NCBI RefSeq assembly: GCF_033568475.1
Contig: NC_133122.1
Coordinates: 147,884,861 to 147,948,860 of the forward strand
Direction: 5' to 3'
DNA: 64,000 nt
Source of the DNA: Henckelia pumila
Lineage: Eukaryota; Streptophyta; Magnoliopsida; Lamiales; Gesneriaceae
Shown: positions 1 through 10,836 of the stretch, piece after piece
Numbering within the stretch: the first letter of the stretch is position 1
Layout of the letters: the number at the start of each line of letters is the position of its first letter
Notes under the pieces: model-generated
Told to the model about the DNA's origin: nothing
Databases searched by the model: none
Seen by the model: only the letters and a program-made list of their open reading frames with translations
Translations under genes and position numbers: made by a program

Positions 1-259
1 TCTATCAAGCATAGAAACAGAAATAATGTTTTTAACTAAATCTGGCACAAATAAAACATCTCTAAAAAATAACTTAAAATTGTTCTGCAAAACTAAATAA
101 ACGTCTCCCACTGCTTTGGCTTCAACTCTGGAACCATTTTCGAGCCTCAGCTGGGTCTCACCCATCCTAAGCTTACGACTTCTTGTCATCACCTGCAAAC
201 CATTGCAAATGTGAGATCCACATCCGGTATCCAATACCCAAGAAGTAGTATTAAGTTAA
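1..259 (-). pseudogene. Ty1/copia pol fragment: aspartic protease
   Basis: Translating the minus strand gives the start of a copia retrotransposon protease, with the active-site motif WVLDTGCGSHIC followed by GETQLRLENGS and VLFVPDLVKNIISVSMLD, typical of Ty1/copia gag_pre-integrase/protease regions. The window edge cuts it off, so integrase and reverse transcriptase would lie to the left. An in-frame TAA (about 256-258) separates it from the zinc-knuckle part of gag, so the polyprotein is broken. It belongs to the same element as the gag, primer-binding site and LTR up to about 4690. Confidence 0.85.
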
Positions 260-1109
260 ACATTTATTTCAATGTAAAACACACCCTTTGCAGTTCGCAA
301 CTGCTCGAGATATTCCTTGCAGTTACGTTTCCAATGACCGGGTTTCTTGCAGTGATGGCAAACATCTCCAGATATGTTCACGTTTGAAGCTTTTGTCTTG
401 CCCTTCTTTGTGGTATAATTTTCTTGGGTGGGGTAAAACGTTTCTTACCCTTTCCACTTGGCCCCTTCTTGGATTAAGAAGAGGAGCCAACCAAGAGTAC
501 CGGTTTTTCCTTCTTTAATGTGGCCTCATAAAACACAAGCATATTGACCATATCTTCAAGGGTGGCCTCTATCTTGTTCATATTGAAGTTCACCACAAAT
601 CCGTCAAACGACGAAGGAAGAGAAAGAAGTAACAAGTCCGCGTTTAGTTCATGCTCCAAAGTCAAATCGAGTGTTACCAACTTTTCAATGAGCCCAATCA
701 TGTGTACCTCATGCTCACGGACCGAAGTCCCATCTCGCATGCGGCATGTCATGAGCTCTTTGACGGTGGCATACCTCTCCGACCTTGACTGAGCTCCAAA
801 AAGTTCCTTGAGGTGCATGTGTATGTCAGAAGCATTCACGGCATCCTCAAATCGCCTCTGGAGTTCATCAGACATTGAAGCTTGCATATAGAATTTAGCC
901 TTGATATCATGGTCCCACCATTGATCAAGTTTTGCCAATTCTTCCGGACTTATATTAGCCGGTGCTTCCTTTGGAGGATTCTTTTCTAACACGTAGAAAA
1001 TTTTCTCCGAGTTTAGAACAATCTTTAATTTACGGAACCATTCCGTATAGTTTGCGCCAGTCAATTTGTTTTGTTCGAGAATTGAGTATAGTGGATTTCG
1101 CGAATTCAT
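260..1109 (-). pseudogene. Ty1/copia gag (UBN2-type) with zinc knuckle, broken
   Basis: The main open stretch starts at an ATG at 1107-1109 and runs about 210 codons to a TAA at 474-476. It carries UBN2-type gag features: LTGANYTEWFRKLKIVL near the N terminus, LKELFGAQSRSERYATVKEL, and LPSSFDGFVVNFNMNK. Gag proteins of this family form the particle that packages element RNA. Downstream on the minus strand the reading frame shifts by one base, and a CX2CX4HX4C nucleic-acid-binding knuckle (CHHCKKPGHWKRNC, about 319-360) follows in the new frame. The TAA, the frameshift and the later TAA mean it is not functional as it stands. Confidence 0.9.
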
Positions 1110-2781
1110 TGTAATGAAATACTGAAAAGAAACAGACAATAATCAGTGATTGTTTAATTAATTTACTAAGACATAAAATATGGCGAGATTTAATTTTATG
1201 AATTTCACTCCCACTATTTTAACGATTTCACTACCCTCTAGTGAAAACGGGAAACTTGTTTCCTTAGTGGGAACATGGAGTCCAATTGACAAACTATAGT
1301 CCCGAATAATATCAGCCAACCGTAATTTTCAAAAGGTAGAGCCCAATTGCTTCCAAAGCAACCCCCATGTTTTTATCTCATGTCCAATAAAGGCCCAATA
1401 ATATGACGCCGTTTAATGTGACATGTCAAGATGACCCATCAATATTAAGTTATGATGGACGGTCGCCATGTGGATCCCCAATAATATGAGCCAATCCCAA
1501 GGGAGTTCCACCCAACTTACAACATGTGTCGATCCAATGTACATCTTTCCGACGAACGGGCCCTCCAATAATATGAGCCGGACCGTGCCCGGGGTAGCAT
1601 CTCATACATTGATCGTTGATGGAAGGTAGGAACATTTAAACAATATTTAAATTCCCTTTTGTTTATCTTGATATCAATTTTAAATCATATTTAAAATTAG
1701 GGATTTTTAATTTTGAAAATTATCTCATCATGCAATATTTGTATGCTTGCGGGATTTATACAATTTAGTCTAAACATGCATACAATAATAATATCATATA
1801 TTATTTAAAGGATGATTGATCCCAATCACTAATCGACCCGTGGTTGCCAATCACGAGTCTAAGTCCAATCCTAGGTGATATGCAAGTATGCAATGCAATC
1901 CTATTACATTGAGCTTACAATTTACATTTCTTCGGTCTTTATTGTCTGCTGGGCCCATCTTTGTCTTCAAATCTTTATCTCTCACTAAGTCTAATAAATT
2001 TACAATAAATTTCGATGACAATTAAGGGAACATATTTAAGGGTGGGAACGGGCCATAAACCAGGCCCAATTTTTATTACAAATGACAATTCAAATTGGGT
2101 CATAAACCAAACCCATTAATAAAACCCAACAACAATAAAACCAAATGTAAACAACCTAACATACACCTATAATATTGGTCATGGCAATCGATCATCCTTT
2201 TATCCAATAATTAATTCAATAATTAAATAATTGGATAACATGCAATGGCATCATAATTAAAAAGACAAAATCAAATTTTATCTTATCCTTTCATAAGATC
2301 ATATCTTATCATCAATTGTACCAAAATAATTAATTTTATAAAATCTAATTTAACTGATAAAATTTATAAATTTTCCAAAAATTCAAATTTATCCAAAAAT
2401 AAATTTTAAAATTTTCGGACTCAAACAATTTGATCCGATGCCTCGTGGACCAATCAAAAATAATTTTCGATCGGACCAAAAACAAAAATTTCAAAAACAA
2501 AATCCAAAAAATCAAATTTTAAAATTTCCGGACTGCCCGGGACATTTTCGGGCAGCCCCGCCTCCACGTGGGACAGGGCTGCCCACATGGAGGTGGGCAG
2601 CTCGTCGCTGCCGTGGGCAGCGCCGTACGCTCCCCCTTGGCAGCGATTAAATCGCTGCCCGATTGCCCTTGTTTCCCTTCAAATTTAATTTTAAAAATTT
2701 TTCGTTTTGTTTCAAAAACCGAGGCTAAAAATTTTGTACAATCGATTAATTTTAATCGTTTGATCAAAGTTTACTACCCTC
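1110..2781 (-). other. Copia 5' leader between primer-binding site and gag
   Basis: About 1.67 kb of AT-rich sequence lies between the primer-binding site and the gag start of the minus-strand copia element. No coding frame is convincing. Between about 1300 and 1580 the motif (C)AATAATATGAGCC and close variants recurs four times. A GC-rich patch at about 2530-2650 contains direct repeats of a GTGGGCAGC-like unit. It is most simply the untranslated leader. Confidence 0.6.
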
Positions 2782-2792
2782 CTCTGATACCA
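2782..2792 (-). promoter_or_regulatory. Primer-binding site of the copia element
   Basis: On the minus strand the bases read TGGTATCAGAG, the standard complement of the 3' end of initiator tRNA-Met used for minus-strand DNA priming by plant LTR retrotransposons. One base separates it from the LTR end (ACAACA on the minus strand), which fixes the LTR boundary at 2794. Confidence 0.85.
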
Positions 2793-2793
2793 C

Positions 2794-4690
2794 TGTTGTA
2801 ACAGGCGTTCTCTGATCACACGGATGTGATACCCGGAACAGCGGAAGTTTAAAAAATTTTATTTTTTGATATGGAACGATTCCATATCATGGGTATCAAA
2901 TCCAAACGATTAAAATCTTACAAGTAAAAATATAAATTCACAATTAAATATTTTTACCTCTTCAAGCTAAGGCTTGATTATGGACTCCAACAGAATTTAA
3001 TCTGCTCTTCTTGTAAATCCCGGGAACCGATGACTTGCTCGATCAATCTCCGGAATTAGGTCCACGAACAGAAAAACTAAAACCTTTTGATAGATTGCAC
3101 TAGAAATCAATCAGATGTTTATCTAAGAGAATAAACAGATTTGATCTGTCAATTCAGAATGTAATTTTTCACAAAAATCACAGCCTGAAGTATCTCAAAA
3201 AGGAGAAGAGAATTTCGAAAATTTCCTTAGAATATTGTAAGTGATTTTCGAAAATTTCAAGGATGGAATGCATCCAATTTTCGAACACTACACCTATATT
3301 TATAGATAATTTTTAGACTAGATTAAGTTATAATTATATTAGGACTCTAACTCCTTAGGGCCCATAATCCATAACTTAAGCCCAACAAGCCAAGCCTATT
3401 ATTATAGAAATTAATATAAAATTCATCATGACTTCGATTGATAAACTGATTTCACCAATGTGCACAGAAACCATTTCTGCATCTTTTAAAGTCAAGATAA
3501 TTTTTCTGAATCCGAATTCAGTGATTTCCAAAAATGCCCATCCATATGTCATTTTAGGAAATTCCACTCCCTTTAGTTAAGAAGTCCAACTTTTCTTTCA
3601 TTAAATTTAACTCTTTAAATTTAACTATCTCAACGGGGTTTAGTAATCCATTACTTGTGTGACCCTCAATGGTTTAGGGATACAACTAGCCGTGGGCTCA
3701 CAACTCCTTGTGACTCGGAACAACAATTTTTGACTTATCCATCGAATCATGGTAAGAGCGCCTAGCAACATCGCCCCATGATTTCCTAGGTATCACTGAT
3801 AGTGACTGCAAGAACCAATAGATTTTGGTTAGCGTACAGTACGGTCCCTTCATCCATATATCCAGATCGAATCAACAACCATTGGTGCATCGAGATTCGT
3901 TCGAGATTCGATAACTATGCAATGCATCTTGAAGATCAAATAGTGACATCGCATGTGCTACTAGGAAACCTAGTAACCTAAATCACATCATGTACTCTGG
4001 CCAGAGATTCGTCACACTAATATCTCCTCAGATCGCATATGATATCCACACTCACAAGTATGTGGTGAATCCTTGACAACAAAGCATCGACTCCTATATG
4101 TGTCGTAACTGTACCCAATCCCGACACCTGATGACCCCAATAGAGTCGGTAAACGAGTCAAAGTACAGTACTAGCATATAAAGTCTCAATAATGTTTCAA
4201 GTAGTAAGGACTAATAGTGTACAACCAAAATCGCGGACTTATCCACTCAAATAATAATAACTTGGAAAGTCCGAATAGGGTAGTTCGATCATTCATCATA
4301 TGAATATCCATTTGCATGCTTTGAACATCTCCATGTCCATTACCAATGAAACGTGGTACTTGGCATCACAAATGCTAGTATCAATCTCGAGCGATCCTTA
4401 TCCTTATTAGCGGACGGCTCAATTGACTAGGAACTGTTTAGAATATTTAGTGACTATAAGATGTGTTTCATAATAATGATCTCTCTTTATTCACTATCTC
4501 ATCTTACTTACACTATAGTATATTCAAGGTCTTTATCAAAACAACAATAGTATATCACAATATAACAATATGAAGAAAGACAAAGAAAATGCCATTAATA
4601 AATGTAAATTATATTAAACAAAGATTGTTTATACATAGAGTCATAAAAGCCCTTAGCCACAAGTTGGCTAACCGGGCACCCACTCTTTCA
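2794..4690 (-). repeat. 5' LTR of the minus-strand copia element
   Basis: The LTR begins, in plus coordinates, at TGTTGTAACAGG right next to the primer-binding site. It is provisionally ended at CTCTTTCA, where the minus strand reads TGAAAGAGTGGGTGCCC, a start I recognise from related plant copia LTRs. That gives 1,897 bp. The partner LTR lies outside the window, so the right boundary is not confirmed by comparison or by a target duplication. No gene is seen inside. Confidence 0.6.
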
Positions 4691-4843
4691 AAAGCGGGTC
4701 AACCCAGCAGGCCTATGTGTAATTTGATGGGTTTTGGCGGGCCAACCCGCAACCCATCCCAACCCACCATTAGACGGGCCGGCCCACTTTTTAGGCGGGT
4801 TGGGAAAATACCAACCCAACCCACATATTTTGTATGGCGGGGC
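4691..4843. mobile_element. hAT-like terminal remnant, left part
   Basis: A GC-rich patch full of short repeats of GCGGG(T/C), AACCCGC and CCAACCC in both orientations, the kind of subterminal repeat seen at the ends of plant hAT transposons. It stops where the gypsy LTR starts and the same theme resumes at 14669 (GGGACGGGCCAACCCGACG). The gypsy therefore split one older element. Class assignment rests on motif style only. Confidence 0.4.
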
Positions 4844-6221
4844 TGTAGTAACCCGACTTCATTTTATAATATTAAGTGAATAATCATGATTAAGGGAACT
4901 TAATATAATCAAATAGATCAAGTAATCAAATCCAGAAGGGAAGAATTTGGCTAAATGGACTTGGTAAAGATCGGAACATCCAAAATAGGATCGGAGGTTT
5001 CGAAGGGATAGGAACCAACAAACCCTGATCGGAAGAAACGGAGATGATCGGAGCTTCCGATCTGTAGCATCCGTACATGGCATGGAGGCTTGGACATGTA
5101 GCTGCATGCGGGAGATCGGAGCTTCCGATCACAGCTGCCCGAAACGTGGCATGCATGTGAGGATCGGAGCTTCCGATCGTTGCCTATAAATAGGCCATCC
5201 GAGCTTCACAATTTTCACACCAATTCCCAACTCTTCTCTCGGTTTTATGGCTTTCTAGGTTATTTCTAGCCTTCTTAGGCTTGGTCCGATAAGTGGCAAG
5301 GTGCTCCTGGGTTACGGCGAAGAGGTGCCCAAGTTCTGGAGAAGTCGTCATCAGTAGGCTGACGACAGACGCAAGTATAGCTCTAGCTCCTTATAGTAAA
5401 TAGGGATTATGCTATAGCTTAGTTAAGACTTCTATAATAAGATTATAATGCATGAGTACTTTGCATTATAGTGCGGACTGTAGGCTTGGACTTAGAACTG
5501 GTCTAGCTTGCCTTAGTATATGAGATACGGAAGTATTATTCGAGATATCCAGATTGATTATGCATGTATTATGTATTTGCATGTATTATGTGATTTCATG
5601 ATTTATATGATACAACATGTCATGACTGTATGTTGCATAAATGAGCTTATTGAGCCTTTATCCTAGAGGTCTCCTGTAGTAGGGCGCTCACCCTACGAGT
5701 TTGTGGATGGTTGGATACGTAAGTCTTGTGTCAGCTCACCATTATGGTTGGACACTTGTATTAGTATCAGGTCACCATTATCCACTGGGTATATGAGCCA
5801 CCTCTTGAGGCGACGGTGCAGCGTGCTTCTTTCTTGACCTGAGTGTCTTGGTACCCAGTTCACTTGTATACATGCACATATAATATAATCATACTCTTGT
5901 ACTGAGCGTTTTATGCTCACGTCCCCGTATTTTGTTGTTCTGGACACCCTATTCCATGGGGCAGGTTTGCGGTTGGATGAGGCGGGTAGTTTCAGGAGAG
6001 CTTAGGCGATTGATGACCAGCAGAGATGTTTGTCTAAGCTTTTGTTTTTAATATGTATTCGGGTTGATACATTTTGGATTTCAATATGATTGTATAATAA
6101 TTATGTTTTCTTGAGGATTTAGTTTGAATTTTTCCGCTGTTATTTTAGATTATTTGATTTATTAATTTAAATGCATGATTAAGCTTCTGATTAGTAGGTG
6201 ATTACGGTGCGGATCACTATA
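4844..6221 (+). repeat. 5' LTR of gypsy element 4844-14668
   Basis: It starts TGTAGTAACCCG and ends GGATCACTATA, alignable with the 3' LTR (10837-14668 minus the nested insertion). It holds three exact copies of the 17-bp near-palindrome GATCGGAGCTTCCGATC (5046, 5114, 5162) just upstream of a TATA box. A possible degenerate primer-binding site (TATGATACCAGATCATGC, compare TGGTATCAGAGCATGC) follows at about 6222-6243. Confidence 0.85.
5185..5192 (+). promoter_or_regulatory. LTR TATA box
   Basis: TATAAATA lies within the palindrome CCTATAAATAGG, seven bases after the last GATCGG repeat. The same box is retained in the 3' LTR at about 11199-11206. It is the likely core promoter of the element. 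Confidence 0.65.
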
Positions 6222-6299
6222 TTTATGATACCAGATCATGCATAGTAATCTTGGGATCCAGATTGTTGAAATTGGGATTAACCTTTAATAATCGTGTAG

Positions 6300-7285
6300 A
6301 TGGCGGGATATGGTGACAAAAAAATAGCCATGGCAGCGTAGGTGGACGTTGGGGTGATCAGGACGATCGAGAGCATCGTCGGGGCCGTCATCACCATCGC
6401 CATGATGATCGTAGGCATTTTAGTATGCATAGGTTTATGCATATGGGTCCTAAAACATTGATCAGAGGAGAGTCTCCGGAGGATGCAGAGAACTGGCTGT
6501 GGCGTATTGAGGTTTGTTTTCGTGAATTCAGATTCACTGAGGAACAAAATATGGAGACTCTTGATTTCCTTGTGGAAGGACGATCTCGAAAGTGGTGGAG
6601 TTCTGCATCTGCACCTTTTATTGCAAATCGAGGAGTAGTTACTTGGGAAGAGTTCCGCACAGCCTTTTATAAGCTGTATTTTCCTCCTGCACTCCGACAG
6701 GCGAAGACAAGCGAGTTGCTGAGTTTGAGGCAATGATCGATGTTGATCAATGAGTATCAGCTAAATTTCTTTGAGTTGTTGCCCTATTACCCCTAGATTT
6801 CTGATAGCACTGAGGCGAAGTACAATCTGTTCCTCCAAGGCCTTAATCCGATGATCCACGACCGAGTTGCTGTGGGAGATGACATGACTTACAAGGGATT
6901 AGTGAGTCGATGCCACCAGGCAGAGGACAGTATCCGCCGTAACAGAACTTTCTTTTCTTCTAGACCCGCTAGCTCTTTGGGTCCCCGTGCTCAGTCTTTC
7001 AAGAATTCTAATTCTACTTCTTCTTCCTCAAGATCCGGGGAGGTGATGCGCTTTGGAAAGAAGAATCAAGGCCCTTGCAGACATTGTGGTGGGAGTCATT
7101 CTATTAATAGGTTCCGGAAAGTTTCAGGGGCATGTTTCCACTATGGGGAGATTGGTCACCTGAAAAAGGATTGTCCACAAGCCGGGGGAGCTGGTTCTGG
7201 TTCTATTTCTCAGGCTTCAGTGCAGCAGAGGCCACAGGGACAGCCGACAGGAGGTTCTAATATGAAACCTCGTACCTCCGGTTAG
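6300..7285 (+). pseudogene. gypsy gag, broken
   Basis: It begins at an ATG reading MAGYGD, soon loses frame, and continues in another frame through an Arg/His-rich stretch into MGPKTLIRGESPEDAENWLW, a retrotransposon gag domain. In-frame stops occur at 6734-6736 and about 6794-6796. Two zinc-knuckle remnants follow, CRHCGGSHSINRFR and CFHYGEIGHLKKDC; each has lost one cysteine. The frame ends in TAG at 7283-7285 and protease continues in the same frame directly after it. The product would be a nucleocapsid-like RNA-binding protein if intact. Confidence 0.88.
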
Positions 7286-10200
7286 GTGTTTGCCTTGAGG
7301 CATGATCAGACAGTGGATGAGAATGAGAAGGTCATAGCGAGTACATTTCTGTTATTTGATATACCTGATTCTGTACTCATTGACACTGGTGCATCTCATT
7401 CTTTTATTTCTGTACGTTTTGTTAAGAGACATAAGATATCATACATTTCACTAGACACAGTGGTTGTTGTTTTTACTCCGACGGGCCAGTCTGCGTCGGC
7501 TAAGCGTCTAGTGTTGGGTTTCCCTTTAGAGTTCAAAGGGAATGTTTTGATGGCAAATCTCATGATATTAGCAATGGAAGATTTTTATTGCATTCTGGAA
7601 ATTGATATGTTGACAACATACCGAGATCAGTGGATTGTTATCAGATACTAGTGCATTTTCATCCAGTTGGTGATGATAGCTATTTTTTTATGGTGAGAGA
7701 GCGCGACCTCAAATGCCTTTGGTATCCGCTATTGAGCTTGTCGAGCTCTGGAGTCTAACAGGAAAGGATACCTCATTTATGCAGTCAATACATCCGCAAG
7801 AAGTGTTGGTATAGAAGCTTAACAGTTGTGAATAAATTCCCATATGTGTTTCCAGATGAGATTCAAGGATTTCCTCCAGTGCGTGAAGTTGAGTTCGGCA
7901 TAGATTTGATGCTAGGAACTTTGCCTATTTCTCGAGCACCGTATCGTCTGGCTCCATCAGAGATGCGTTAATTGAAGCAACAACTTCAGGATCTATTGGA
8001 AAAGGGTTACATTTGTCCCAGTGTTTCTCTTTGGGGAGCGTCTATTCTGTTCGTGAAAAAAAAGGATGGGTCTATGCGTCTGTGCATTGACTATCGCCAG
8101 TTGAACAGGGCTACAATCAAGAACAAGTATCCTTTGCCTCGTATAGATGATTTTTTTGATCAGTTTTAGGGTACATAGGTTTACTCGAAGATTGATTTGA
8201 GATGAGGATATCATTAGATGCGAGTATGAGATCAGGATATAGCCAAGACATCATTTAGGACCAGGTATGCGCATTATGAGTTCCTAGTAATGCCATTTGA
8301 GTTAACTAATGCACCGACTGTATTCATGGATCTAATGAATCGAGTATTCCGGGAATTTTTGGAAAAGTTTGTCGTCGTGTTAATTGACAATATCTTAGTA
8401 TATTCACATGATGTGAATGAACACGCGTATCATTTGAGACTTGTGTTGCAGACTCTGAGAGAAAGACAACTATATGTTAAGCTGAGTTAGTGTGACTTTT
8501 GGCTGGATTGAGTAGTAATTATTGGCCATATTATATCCAGGGATGGAGTTTATGTGGATCCAAGCAAGATTGAGGCTGTAATGAATTGGTCGCGTTCGAC
8601 AACGGTAGCTGAGATCCATAGTTTTCTAGATCTAGCAGGATATTATCGTCGCTTTATCGCGAATTTCTCGTAGCTAGCTTGACCTCTGACACAACTTACT
8701 CAGAAGGGCGTGAATTTTGAATGGCCTTCAGAATGTGAAAAAAATTTTGTCAGCTTCGTAAATGGTTGACTTCTGCGCCTATGTTGGCTTTACCGTCTTG
8801 ATCTGGAGGGTATGTGGTGTATACTGATGCTTCTCTTCAGGGATTGGGATGTGTCCTGACTCAAAACGGGAATGTGATTGCATACGCTTCTAGACAGTTG
8901 AAAGTTCATGAGAATAATTATCCAATGCATGATCTTGAGTTAGCAGCTATTGTCTTTGCATTGAAAATCTGGCGTCAATATTTGTATGACGAGAGATTTG
9001 AGATCTTCACATATCAGAAGAGTCTTAAGTATTTCTTCACTCAAGCGGATTTGAACATGAGACAGAGACGTTGGATGGATTTGCTAAAGGATTATGATTG
9101 TGAAATTAAATATCATCCAGGAGCTGCTAATCTCACTGTTGATGCCTTAAGTCTCAAGGTGAAAATGTCTGCACTCCAGACTGGTTCTGTAACCAGTATC
9201 AATGAAGATTGTTGTTCTTCAGGGTATACCTTCAAGCATGAGAAAAGTATGCAGAGTATTCAGATGTTTGCGATTTTATCTAATCCATCTTTATATTCTC
9301 GGATTCGAGATGCTCAGATGTTTGACCCGAAGATCCAGCGTTTGGCTCGTTTAGCCAGAGATGATAGTACGTCAGGATTCCACTATCAGTCAGATGGTTT
9401 TCTTTGTTTGTTTGGCTGTATTGTTGTTCCGGAGGATGATACTCTGAGGGAGGAGATTTTATCCCAGGCTCGTTGTTCTAAGTTGAGTATTCATCCAGGA
9501 AGCAACAAGATGTACGAGTATTTGCGTACTAGGTTCTGGTGGAAGATAATGAAGCGAAGTGTATATCAGTATGTTTCGAGATGTTTGGTGTGTCAGCAGG
9601 TCAAGGCAGAGCACCGACGACCTGGAGGATTGCTTCACAGTTTACCTATTCCTGAGTGGAAATGGGAGTTGATCACGATGGACTTCGTGACCCATTTACC
9701 GGTGTCATAGAGGAATTTTGATGCTATCTGGGTTGTGGTGGAATGACTCACCAAGTCAGCACATTTCATTCCTTATAACCGGGACTACAGTTTTGACAGG
9801 ATGACACATTTGTACTCAAGGAGATTGTTTGATTGCACGGAGTTCCTGTGAGCATAGTCAGCGATAGAGACCCCAGGTTTACTTTCAAATTTTGGGGGAG
9901 CCTTCAGCGCACTATGGGTACTACTCTTAGCTTGAGTACTGCATATCACGCAGAAACTAATGAGCAGTCAGAGCGCACGATTCGTACTCTTGAAGATATG
10001 CTACGTGAATGTTCGTTGGATTTTGGTCCAGCTTGGCAAGATCAGTTGCCATTGATTGAGTTCGCGTATAACAACAGTTACCATCGCAGTATTGGGATGG
10101 CTATGTTTGAGGCGTTGTACGGACGACGATGTCGTACCCCACTGTTTTGGGAAAAAGTGGGGGAGCGACAGGTAGAAGGACCAGAGTTAGTCCAACAGGC

Positions 10201-10714
10201 TGTTGATATTGTTGGACAGATCAAGAAACGAATTAAGACTACAGAGGATCGGCAGGCTAGATATGCAAATGTTAAGCGCAGACCTTTGCAGTTTGATGTG
10301 GGCGATAAGGTGTTCTTGAAAGTCTCACCATTTCGCAGGATTTTGAGATTCGGTCTTAAGGGTAAGCTATCTCATAGGTTCATTGGTCCATTCGAGATTT
10401 TGGAAAGTGTAGGAGATTTGGCTTACAGATTCTCATTACCTCCGTATTTGTCTAGCATCCACGATGTGTTTCATGTATCACTGTTGCGACGATATGTGAC
10501 AGATGAGTCTCATATCTTACAGTCGTCTGAAGTACATTTGGATACATATTTTACATATGTGGAGAGACCTTTGCATATCATAGGTCATAGGGATAAGGTC
10601 TTACGTAACAAGATCATTCCTCTTGTTCTATATCAGTGGCAGCGCCGAGGCACTGAAGAAGCTACTTGGGAACTCGAGAGTCGTATGCATACAGACTATC
10701 CAGAGTTGTTTTGA
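7286..10714 (+). pseudogene. gypsy pol (protease-RT-RNase H-integrase-chromodomain), broken
   Basis: Domains in order: protease (LIDTGASHSFIS, about 7377-7412); reverse transcriptase from about 7880 ([38 protein letters not shown]); RNase H ([15 protein letters not shown] to about 9150); integrase zinc finger ([11 protein letters not shown] then [11 protein letters not shown]) and DDE core ([17 protein letters not shown]); and a C-terminal chromodomain-like block ending [19 protein letters not shown]. The reverse-transcriptase catalytic box reads LIDNILVYS, so the second catalytic aspartate is lost. At least three frameshifts and about a dozen stops interrupt it, for example at 7649-7651, 7969-7971 and 9708-9710. 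Confidence 0.92.
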
Positions 10715-10802
10715 AATGTTTTATTTCAGTTGTATCTTGTAAAATATTCAGTTTGAATAAATATTTTTATTCAATATTAACTGCATTCAGTACTTAAGAT
10801 TT

Positions 10803-10836
10803 ATTCGAGGACGAAATATCTTAAGTTGAGGGAGAA
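10803..10836 (+). promoter_or_regulatory. Hairpin-like block and polypurine tract before the 3' LTR
   Basis: ATTCGAGGACGAAAT, able to pair its two ends around AGGA, is followed by TTAAGTTGAGGGAGAA, the purine tract that would prime plus-strand DNA. The 3' LTR starts immediately after. The same block occurs before the other two gypsy 3' LTRs in this window. Confidence 0.7.
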
